The notes under the pieces were generated by a model that worked only from the letters and a program-made list of their open reading frames with translations, made no database searches and was not told the origin of the DNA. A stretch of DNA of 7,404 bases, from NCBI GenBank assembly GCA_009699025.1, contig WLOZ01000085.1, forward strand, positions 1 through 7,404, given 5' to 3'. Positions within the stretch are counted from its first letter, which is position 1, and each line of letters starts with the position of its first letter. The DNA comes from Actinomycetota bacterium. GTDB lineage: Bacteria; Actinomycetota; Actinomycetes; S36-B12; CAIYMF01. This document shows positions 1 to 6,934 of the stretch, piece by piece. Position numbers and translations under genes: made by a program.

Positions 1-161
1 AGTAGGGCGCCGTGGCTGGGGTCGGTCGTGGTGGCAATGGAGGCCGCCTCGAGGGCGCCGACGGCGGAGCCGACCGTGGTGACGGCGGTGGCACCGAGAT
101 AGAGCAGGCTGGATGTGGCCCTGCCCGACGGGTCAGTCGACGTCACCACGCGGCGCTTCAC
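1..161 (-). CDS. Partial protein of unknown function, possible membrane protein (5' end only)
   Basis: The reverse strand is open from a TAG upstream of position 200 to the window edge and shows coding-like codon use: nearly every third position is G or C, as in the other genes here. With the GTG at 161-159 as start, the visible 53 residues begin MKRRVVTSTDPSGRATSSLL, followed by a stretch rich in Ala, Gly, Val and Leu (about residues 18-42) that could be a membrane segment or signal anchor. There is no in-frame ATG. Two more GTG codons (149-147 and 146-144) are possible starts, and no convincing ribosome binding site decides between them. All three forward frames here hit stops or lack a start. 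The gene is divergent from gcvP and its riboswitch. I do not recognise the family, and the truncation prevents a functional call. Confidence 0.45.
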   Translation of the reverse strand, partial: MKRRVVTSTDPSGRATSSLLYLGATAVTTVGSAVGALEAASIATTTDPSHGAL

Positions 162-236
162 GTTCGGTTCACCAGCCCCGTCGTCGGATGACTCGCCGTA
201 GGCACTCGGTAGGGGCTACTGACGATGTCGCGGGTA

Positions 237-242
237 TAGGCT
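237..242 (+). promoter_or_regulatory. Candidate -10 element for the gcvP riboswitch transcript
   Basis: TAGGCT fits the TANNNT pattern and lies in a small TA-containing patch (TATAGGCTAT, 235-244) of otherwise GC-rich sequence. A transcript starting about 7 nt downstream (around 249) would begin just before the riboswitch leader motif at 251, which is where the 5' end should be. I see no good -35 hexamer at 16-18 bp spacing, so the call rests on position and the -10 box alone. Confidence 0.33.
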
Positions 243-250
243 ATCGCTGC

Positions 251-454
251 TGAAGACCCCGGTCGGGAGAGTTCCGTCGCAGCCAGCGTCGGGCGCCGAA
301 GGAGCAAGTTCCTCACAACCTCTCAGGCCCCAGAACCGATCGGGAGAGGCAAATCTGGAAAGTGGTGTCTCAGGCACCCGCCGACGGTGCAAGCCGTCGT
401 GGTTTCGACCGCGACGGTGAAACTCTCAGGCCGCGCTCAGCGCGAGGGACAGAT
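251..454 (+). promoter_or_regulatory. Tandem glycine riboswitch (two aptamers with kink-turn leader)
   Basis: Both glycine aptamers of the gcvT-type riboswitch are visible. The leader TGAAGAC (251-257) matches the conserved kink-turn strand found 5' of aptamer 1 in this class. Aptamer 1 (261-341) has P1 formed by 261-266 with 336-341 (one G-U pair), continued by CCC 258-260 with GGG 342-344. It also carries GGGAGAG at 265-271, GCCGAAGGAGCAAG and CTCTCAGG. A short linker (about 342-352) leads to aptamer 2 (353-454), with P1 ATCTG 353-357 pairing CAGAT 450-454, the core CCGACGGTGCAAG, a P3 stem closed by CCGTCG/CGACGG, and AAACTCTCAGG followed by GGGACAGA. The family binds glycine and usually switches on glycine cleavage genes, which fits gcvP immediately downstream. 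Boundaries are reliable to a few bases. Confidence 0.95.
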
Positions 455-456
455 GA

Positions 457-484
457 GGGCGCTGGGCCTGCCGGCCCATCGCCC
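457..484 (+). promoter_or_regulatory. Hairpin in the expression platform of the glycine riboswitch
   Basis: TGGGCC (463-468) and GGCCCA (473-478) form a perfect 6-bp stem with a TGCC loop. GGGCG (457-461) and CGCCC (480-484) extend it by five pairs after one C/T mismatch. The hairpin starts 2 nt after the aptamer 2 P1 helix and ends 12 nt before the GAGG ribosome binding site of gcvP (497-500). No T-run follows, so a classical intrinsic terminator is unlikely. GGGCC at 464-468 could instead pair with GGCCC at 500-504, between the ribosome binding site and the ATG, which would give a translational switch. That alternative is inference. Confidence 0.6.
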
Positions 485-507
485 CGACGTCCGAACGAGG
501 GCCCCCC

Positions 508-3429
<2,922 letters not shown>

Positions 3430-3453
3430 CGAGGCTGGCGCCGGGCTCAGGGG

Positions 3454-3459
3454 TAGTGT
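3454..3459 (+). promoter_or_regulatory. Candidate -10 element for a leaderless transcript of the DUF4442 gene
   Basis: TAGTGT fits TANNNT and ends 6 nt before the A of the ATG at 3466, the geometry of leaderless actinobacterial promoters. The only Shine-Dalgarno-like run, AGGGG at 3449-3453, lies 12 nt from the start, farther than usual. No clear -35 was found. Readthrough from gcvP (36-nt gap) remains possible. Confidence 0.35.
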
Positions 3460-3465
3460 CGCGCC

Positions 3466-3954
3466 ATGAACAGTGACACCGCCTCGCAGGCCACTGACCC
3501 CGCGTCGCTCACCGCAGCGATGAGGGCCACGGCGCCCATGCTCGAGACCTTGGGAGTTGAGGTGCTCGAGTTGGGTGAGCGCGTGCGCATTCGGATGCCG
3601 AACGAGGAGCGAATCCGCAATCACGTCGGCGGGCCGCATGCGGGAGCCATCTTCACCCTCGGCGAGACCACGGCCGCCACGCTGATGATGGTGCGCCTTG
3701 GTCACCTCCTCGATCGCGCGGTGCCACTCGCGGTGTCGGGGGAGATCCGCTGGAGCAAGCTGGCCCAATGCGCGGTGATCGCCGAGGCAACGATGTCGGT
3801 TGACCCCGCCGAACTCGAGCGCGAGTTCCTCTCCGGCGGGCGGCCCGAGTGGAGTACGGACATCACCTTCACTCGCGAGGACGACGGCGCACCCTGCGCC
3901 GCGATGAGCGTGGTACTCACCCTGGTGCGACCCCGCGCCGACCCACCCCGCTAA
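3466..3954 (+). CDS. DUF4442 / hotdog-fold thioesterase-like protein
   Basis: The 162-residue protein contains NHVGGPHAGAIFTLGE at residues 52-67, the pattern typical of DUF4442 and related hotdog-fold thioesterases: a loop with His then an Ala-Gly helix ending in an acidic residue (Glu67). The beta-rich segments that follow (LAVSGEIRWSKLA, CAVIAEATM, WSTDITFTRED) and the C-terminal MSVVLTLVRPR strand fit a hotdog subunit of usual length. Such proteins generally act on acyl-CoA or similar thioesters, but the substrate here cannot be inferred. There is no signal peptide or membrane segment. The gene starts 36 nt after gcvP in the same direction, so co-transcription is possible, although a promoter-like TAGTGT directly precedes the ATG. 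A dimeric acyl-thioesterase is the likeliest role; a non-catalytic acyl-binding role is the alternative. Confidence 0.8.
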   Translation: MNSDTASQATDPASLTAAMRATAPMLETLGVEVLELGERVRIRMPNEERIRNHVGGPHAGAIFTLGETTAATLMMVRLGHLLDRAVPLAVSGEIRWSKLAQCAVIAEATMSVDPAELEREFLSGGRPEWSTDITFTREDDGAPCAAMSVVLTLVRPRADPPR

Positions 3955-4007
3955 TCCATGCGAAAGCGTCGCACCGGCGGCCCGGGGTGTGACGCTTTCG
4001 CATGGAT
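3954..4007. terminator. Likely bidirectional terminator: 17-bp perfect inverted repeat
   Basis: Arms 3954-3970 and 3991-4007 are exact reverse complements (core GCGAAAGCGTC / GACGCTTTCGC). Inside them, GCACC (3971-3975) and GGTGT (3986-3990) add up to five pairs, including one G-U, leaving a loop of about 10 nt. The element begins at the last base of the DUF4442 stop codon and lies 29 nt past the end of the convergent HAD gene, so it can stop transcription from both sides. There is no T-run on either strand, as is common for stem-only terminators in high-GC actinobacteria. Confidence 0.78.
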
Positions 4008-4035
4008 GAGCGAGTCGGTGTGGACGACTGGCGGC

Positions 4036-4563
4036 TCAGGTGCGGCCCTCGACCTCCTGGGCCTCGAACAGGGCGTCCTGGGCGGGGGAGTGGTCGACTC
4101 CCTCGGTACCTCCGTCCATCCACGTGGCGTGCAGAACCTCGTAGCCGGCGGCGCGCATCGCGGTGACGACCGCGATGTCGTCGTCGACCACGACGTCGAT
4201 CGGCGCGGACCGCTCAAGCATCCGCACCAGTTCGAGCTTGGTGAGGCGGGCCGGACGCCGGTCTGCATCGCCGCGCAGGTGCAGGGGAGTGGACGCAAGC
4301 CCCTGAGCCTCAAGCCACGCCACCGTGTCGGCGCGGCACCGCTCAGGTCGACCACTCACGTACGCGACCCGGCGACCTGCGGCCAGTTGCTCGTGCACCA
4401 CCTCGATGCCCCGGGCTAGCGGAGGGTCGAGCGGAGCCGCGGCAAAGAAGGCGTCCCAGTTCTTGGGCGAACGTTCGACGTGGACGAGCCGGTGCCGCAC
4501 GTCGGCGAGTACGCCGTCGATGTCGATGACGGCCCAGCCGGGGAAATCGGGGGAGTAGGTCAT
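4036..4563 (-). CDS. HAD-superfamily phosphatase, similar to the phosphatase domain of polynucleotide kinase
   Basis: The 175-residue protein has the HAD motifs in order. Motif I is DIDGV (Asp14 nucleophile, Asp16 acid/base), motif II is the VSGRPE segment (Ser70), a conserved Lys is at 109 (LTKLELV), and the acidic motif IV is VVVDDD (Asp127-129). The region after motif I (DVRHRLVHVE, then NWDAFF and a DPP) and the layout of SGRPE-R through W-L resemble the 3'-phosphatase domain of T4-type polynucleotide kinases and related stand-alone phosphatases. No kinase P-loop is present, so it is a single-domain enzyme of normal size. The usual Thr in DxDGT is Val18 here, which occurs in this subgroup. 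The ATG overlaps the hydrolase stop as ATGA, with GGGG just upstream, indicating translational coupling. The substrate is unknown: nucleic-acid 3'-phosphate or a small phosphoester. Longer upstream frames lie inside the hydrolase gene and are rejected. Confidence 0.8.
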   Translation of the reverse strand: MTYSPDFPGWAVIDIDGVLADVRHRLVHVERSPKNWDAFFAAAPLDPPLARGIEVVHEQLAAGRRVAYVSGRPERCRADTVAWLEAQGLASTPLHLRGDADRRPARLTKLELVRMLERSAPIDVVVDDDIAVVTAMRAAGYEVLHATWMDGGTEGVDHSPAQDALFEAQEVEGRT

Positions 4564-5462
4564 TCCCCGGAATGCCCGTCGAGGAACTCGGTGATCAGTC
4601 CCTCGACGAGGTCGGGCTGCTCGTGCACGATCCAGTGGGTGGCGTCGGGCACACGCTCGATTTTCAGATCGGACACGTACTCGTCGAGCCCGACCGTGAG
4701 GCCCGGCAATAGGGCAGTGTCGCCCATGCCCCAGATGACCAGGGTGGGCACCGACACCTCGAGAAGGGCCGGAGGAAGGGTGATCGACTCGAGGCCCGGC
4801 AGCGGACGCACGGGAGTGGCTCGGTAGTAGTTGAGCCCTCCGGTGAGGCCCTGGTCCCACAGCTCCCGGTAGCGCTGGCGGGCGGCGGCGTCGAGCCACG
4901 AGTCCGAGGGGCCCATGCCCTCCAAGACGCGCCATAAACGCCGGTAGTCGTCCTCGGCGAACCTCACCTCAGCGTCGTCGGCCGCGAGCGCATTCATGTA
5001 CTCGCTGGCTGCGCGCTGGCCGGGGTCGTGCTGCACGTCGCGCAGGAAGGTGGCGGGGTGGGGGGAGTTGATGATGATCAGTCGTTCCATCAGCTGAGGC
5101 GCGCGGGCGCCGAGGGCCCAGCCCGCGGCGCCGCCCCAGTCGTGTGCCACGAGGGCCGCCAGCGGTCGAGCAGGGCTCACCATCATGGCGAGTGCTCCGA
5201 TGTCTTTGGCTACCTCACTCACGCGGTAGGCCTCGACGCCCTCGGGGTTACTGCTGGGGCCAAAGCCGCGGAGATACGGGGCCAGACAGCGGTAGCCCTG
5301 AACGGCGAGCCGCTCGAGCATGCCGTCCCACGCGAACGCACCCTCGGGAAAGCCGTGCAGGAAAATCAGCACCGGTCCGTCGATGGGCCCGGACTCACGG
5401 ACCCTCAGGGTGACGCCCGTGGGCAGCTCGATATCGGACTCGGTGATCTGAACCGCGCTCAT
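4560..5462 (-). CDS. Alpha/beta-fold hydrolase, epoxide-hydrolase-like
   Basis: The 300-residue protein carries the hallmarks of the epoxide hydrolase branch of alpha/beta hydrolases: HGFPE at 36-40 (oxyanion hole), a GYRCLAPYLRGFGPS segment at 57-70, and the nucleophile elbow AHDWGG with Asp108. Next come NSPHP at 132-136, cap-domain tyrosines (candidates Tyr155 and Tyr213, the latter in NYYRA), the acid Asp248 in WGMGD, and His276 in the ATHWIVHEQP segment. Epoxide hydrolases open epoxides to diols through an alkyl-enzyme ester on the Asp; haloalkane or haloacid dehalogenases use a similar site and are the main alternative. The protein is cytoplasmic with no signal peptide. The ATG at 5462 is preferred over an in-frame TTG at 5486 because a TANNNT box ends 6 nt before it. 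It is the first gene of a two-gene operon with the HAD phosphatase (4-bp overlap). Confidence 0.87.
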   Translation of the reverse strand: MSAVQITESDIELPTGVTLRVRESGPIDGPVLIFLHGFPEGAFAWDGMLERLAVQGYRCLAPYLRGFGPSSNPEGVEAYRVSEVAKDIGALAMMVSPARPLAALVAHDWGGAAGWALGARAPQLMERLIIINSPHPATFLRDVQHDPGQRAASEYMNALAADDAEVRFAEDDYRRLWRVLEGMGPSDSWLDAAARQRYRELWDQGLTGGLNYYRATPVRPLPGLESITLPPALLEVSVPTLVIWGMGDTALLPGLTVGLDEYVSDLKIERVPDATHWIVHEQPDLVEGLITEFLDGHSGE

Positions 5463-5468
5463 GCGCCT

Positions 5469-5474
5469 ACGGTA
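5469..5474 (-). promoter_or_regulatory. Candidate -10 element for a leaderless hydrolase transcript
   Basis: On the minus strand TACCGT (TANNNT) ends 6 nt before the ATG at 5462, with AGGCGC between them, so transcription could start at or next to the start codon. There is no recognisable Shine-Dalgarno at normal spacing. A -35 hexamer with a 17-bp spacer would occupy 5492-5497, exactly the edge of the 18-bp palindrome, and reads GGGCGC, a poor match. Confidence 0.4.
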
Positions 5475-5491
5475 TCCCCCCGCCAACGAGT

Positions 5492-5533
5492 GCGCCCCGT
5501 GTCACACGGTCGTGGCCGTGTGACACGGGGCGC
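5492..5533. terminator. 18-bp perfect palindrome: terminator of the TM2 gene, or operator of the hydrolase operon
   Basis: Arms 5492-5509 and 5516-5533 (GCGCCCCGTGTCACACGG and its exact reverse complement) flank a 6-nt loop TCGTGG. In RNA this is a very stable hairpin. It lies 117 nt downstream of the TM2 gene stop and 29 nt upstream of the hydrolase ATG, both on the minus strand, so it may end TM2 transcription. Neither strand has a T-run. Because it abuts the -35 position of the hydrolase promoter candidate, a repressor operator is the alternative reading. Confidence 0.65.
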
Positions 5534-5569
5534 TTGAGCCAGAGCAGAGGGGGTCTGCCGAGGAGCCTA

Positions 5570-5605
5570 CCGAAATCAGTGAAATGACATAATGCTGATT
5601 ATCGG
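5570..5605. repeat. AT-rich imperfect inverted repeat downstream of the TM2 gene
   Basis: CCGA-A-ATCAG (5570-5579) pairs with CTGAT-TA-TCGG (5595-5605), giving nine pairs around a small internal loop. Nested and mutually exclusive with it is ATAAT-gctg-ATTAT (5589-5602). The stretch 5571-5612 is clearly more AT-rich than the rest of the window. It lies 46 nt past the TM2 stop and could be a 3'-end hairpin or a protein binding site; the sequence does not decide. Confidence 0.35.
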
Positions 5606-5650
5606 CGGTTTACAGGAACCAAGCGGATGAGAAGCCAGCAGCCTCAGGAA

Positions 5651-6034
5651 CTACCAGTTCTCGAGAACCTTGCCCTCCTTGTCGCGGAACGAGCCCACGA
5701 GAATGACGATGAGGTCGATCAGGGCCCAGATGCCAAGTCCGCCGAAGGTAACCAGCATCAGGATTCCTGTGCCGACCTTGCCAACGTAGAAGCGGTGAAC
5801 GCCGAACACGCCGACGAACCAGCACAGCAGGGCCGCGGCCAGGCGCGACTTCTCGCTGACGGGCTGGCCGGTTGCGGTGAGCATGGGCTTACCGTTGGGG
5901 AATACCGGAACGCCGGTGTTTGAGGTGGCTACGGCGGCGGGGGCCGGCGGGGGCGGCGGCGGGGGAACGGCGGCAGCGGCGGGGGGTGCCGGAACGGCCG
6001 GTGCGTCGGGAGCTTGGTCGGGGGTCTCGCTCAT
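5651..6034 (-). CDS. TM2-domain membrane protein with proline/alanine-rich N-terminus
   Basis: The 127-residue protein ends in a typical TM2 domain (about residues 60-127). It starts with KSRLAAALLCWFVGVFGVH, the first membrane helix, followed by the conserved HRFYVGK at 80-86, then TGILMLVTFGGLGIWALIDLIVILVG as the second hydrophobic segment, with GGLGIW and the D of ALIDL conserved. It finishes with F-x-D-x-x-G. The N-terminal 40 residues are low complexity, with seven consecutive prolines (24-30) among Ala/Pro, and are probably disordered and cytoplasmic. A linker (PVFPNGKPMLTATG) connects the two parts. The function of TM2 proteins in bacteria is unknown; they sit in the cytoplasmic membrane. 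The ATG at 6034 is chosen because GAGAGGG (complement of 6040-6046) lies 5 nt upstream; a 67-residue upstream extension lacks homology and is rejected. The gene is divergent from the phosphodiesterase gene. Confidence 0.9.
   Translation of the reverse strand: MSETPDQAPDAPAVPAPPAAAAVPPPPPPPAPAAVATSNTGVPVFPNGKPMLTATGQPVSEKSRLAAALLCWFVGVFGVHRFYVGKVGTGILMLVTFGGLGIWALIDLIVILVGSFRDKEGKVLENW
5939..5986 (+). repeat. G-run tract on the template strand of the TM2 gene
   Basis: Four runs of five or six G occur on the plus strand at 5939-5943, 5949-5953, 5961-5965 and 5981-5986, with spacers of 5, 7 and 15 nt. They encode the Pro/Ala-rich segment of the TM2 protein on the opposite strand. The run spacing is compatible with a G-quadruplex with one long loop, although shorter GG steps in between could also serve. 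Simple codon bias for Pro (CCC/CCG) is the mundane explanation. Confidence 0.4.
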
Positions 6035-6045
6035 GATTACCCTCT

Positions 6046-6078
6046 CGTCACGGGGAATCCGTGTGACTCCCCGACACG
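6046..6078 (-). promoter_or_regulatory. Possible leader hairpin next to the TM2 gene ribosome binding site
   Basis: CGGGGA (6051-6056) and TCCCCG (6068-6073) pair around an 11-nt loop, with an outer CGT/ACG (6046-6048 / 6076-6078) after a 2-nt mismatch. An alternative pairing, CACGG (6049-6053) with CCGTG (6059-6063), excludes the first. In the TM2 mRNA the stem would sit directly 5' of the GAGAGGG ribosome binding site. It could also be an operator shared by the divergent genes. Confidence 0.3.
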
Positions 6079-6084
6079 AGTATG
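6079..6084 (-). promoter_or_regulatory. Weak candidate -10 element for the TM2 gene
   Basis: On the minus strand CATACT differs from TATACT at one position and lies 44 nt upstream of the ATG. No -35 match is evident. A start about 7 nt downstream would fall inside the proposed leader hairpin, so at most one of the two calls is likely to be fully right. Confidence 0.22.
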
Positions 6085-6120
6085 CCAGCCGGCCTCCTGC
6101 TGTGGCCTGCTTTGCCGCAG

Positions 6121-6126
6121 TAGTCT
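6121..6126 (+). promoter_or_regulatory. Candidate -10 element for a leaderless phosphodiesterase transcript
   Basis: TAGTCT (TANNNT) ends 7 nt before the GTG at 6134. No purine-rich Shine-Dalgarno lies in the intervening GCCAATC or directly upstream. The position supports both a leaderless mRNA and the choice of this GTG as the start. No clear -35 is seen. Confidence 0.42.
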
Positions 6127-6133
6127 GCCAATC

Positions 6134-6934
6134 GTGCGGAGACATCCCTTCCTCGACCGAGCGGGCCCCCTCGCCATGGCTCACCGAGGTGGGGCGCTCG
6201 AAACGGCAGAAAACACCCGGGCTGGTTTCCGGCATGCCGTCGACCTCGGCTACGCCTACCTAGAGACCGACGTCCAGGTCACTCGCGACGGCGTGGCGGT
6301 GCTTTTCCACGACGATGTGCTTGACCGCGTCACCGACACCACCGGGCGAGTGTCCGACCTGCGCTGGGTTGATATCCGCAACGTCGGAACCCCCGCGGGC
6401 ACCGACCAGATCATGCGCCTCGACTCAGCGCTCGAGGAGTTTGCGACCCAACGCTTCAACCTCGACCTCAAGTGCGATGCCGCAGTCGACGCCACGCTGG
6501 CCGTGCTGCAGGCTACCCGCGCCCATGATCGGGTGCTGCTCGGCTCGTTCAGTGACCGACGACTGGCCGCGGTGCGCCAGCGAGTCGGCCCTGCGCTGGC
6601 TACCTCGGCTGGCCCCCGCGAGGTGGCTGCGTTCGTGGCGGCCGCGCACGGGCTTCCGCTGCCCCGACTCCCCCGTGCCCCGCACGCGCCACTCGCACTT
6701 CAGATCCCTCTATCGATGCATCGGATGCCCGTGCTGAGCCGTCGACTGCTCGACCTGGCGCACCGCGAGGGCGTCGAGGTGCACGTCTGGACCGTCGATG
6801 AGGTGCCGGACATGGTTCGGTTGCTCGACATGGGAGTTGACGGAATCCTCACCGATCGGCCCGCATTGCTGCGTCAGTTGCTGGAAGATCGAGGTCAGTG
6901 GCACGCCTCCACCGAGCAGAGCGAGGAACAATGA
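6134..6934 (+). CDS. Glycerophosphodiester phosphodiesterase family protein
   Basis: The predicted 266-residue protein hydrolyses glycerophosphodiesters to sn-glycerol-3-phosphate and an alcohol, in a TIM-barrel GDPD domain that fills the chain. Visible motifs are AHRGG (16-20, catalytic His17), E-N-T at 27-29, LETDVQ (43-48, metal-binding Glu44 and Asp46), FHDD (58-61, His59), NLDLK (109-113), VWTVD (218-222) and the C-terminal GVDGILTDRP (234-243). The GTG at 6134 gives MRRHPFLDRAGPLAMAHRGG, the short N-terminus usual for actinobacterial members, and there is no signal peptide, so it is cytoplasmic. An ATG 40 codons upstream (6014) would run through the TM2 start and the divergent promoter region and is rejected. 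The stop overlaps the next gene by ATGA, so the two are likely translated together. The exact substrate is not determinable. Confidence 0.92.
   Translation: MRRHPFLDRAGPLAMAHRGGALETAENTRAGFRHAVDLGYAYLETDVQVTRDGVAVLFHDDVLDRVTDTTGRVSDLRWVDIRNVGTPAGTDQIMRLDSALEEFATQRFNLDLKCDAAVDATLAVLQATRAHDRVLLGSFSDRRLAAVRQRVGPALATSAGPREVAAFVAAAHGLPLPRLPRAPHAPLALQIPLSMHRMPVLSRRLLDLAHREGVEVHVWTVDEVPDMVRLLDMGVDGILTDRPALLRQLLEDRGQWHASTEQSEEQ

Noticed and set aside
457..484. Hairpin after the riboswitch as a classical intrinsic terminator
   Set aside because: No run of T follows the stem; the next bases are mixed and lead directly to the ribosome binding site.
3958..4419. Plus-strand frame of 153 codons starting within the terminator palindrome
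   Set aside because: The ATG lies in an inverted repeat, and the frame is opposite the HAD phosphatase, whose catalytic motifs are intact on the minus strand.
5463..5486. Alternative TTG start of the hydrolase at 5486
   Set aside because: It adds only eight Arg/Gly-rich residues and would place the proposed -10 box inside the coding region; the ATG at 5462 is the simpler start.
5028..5537. Plus-strand frame opposite the alpha/beta hydrolase
   Set aside because: The hydrolase has a complete catalytic triad and family motifs; this frame has none and ends in the palindrome.
5657..5668. 12-bp perfect palindrome GTTCTCGAGAAC at the 3' end of the TM2 gene
   Set aside because: It encodes part of the conserved C-terminus (VLEN), and a palindrome of this size can arise by chance; no regulatory context supports it.
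6014..6133. N-terminal extension of the phosphodiesterase to an ATG at 6014
   Set aside because: The 40 extra residues would overlap the divergent TM2 gene start and contain no domain. The GTG at 6134 gives the family-like N-terminus and has a TANNNT box 7 nt upstream.
5877..6263. Plus-strand glycine/alanine-rich frame of 128 codons
   Set aside because: It is the complement of the proline-rich TM2 coding region and crosses the phosphodiesterase start in another frame.
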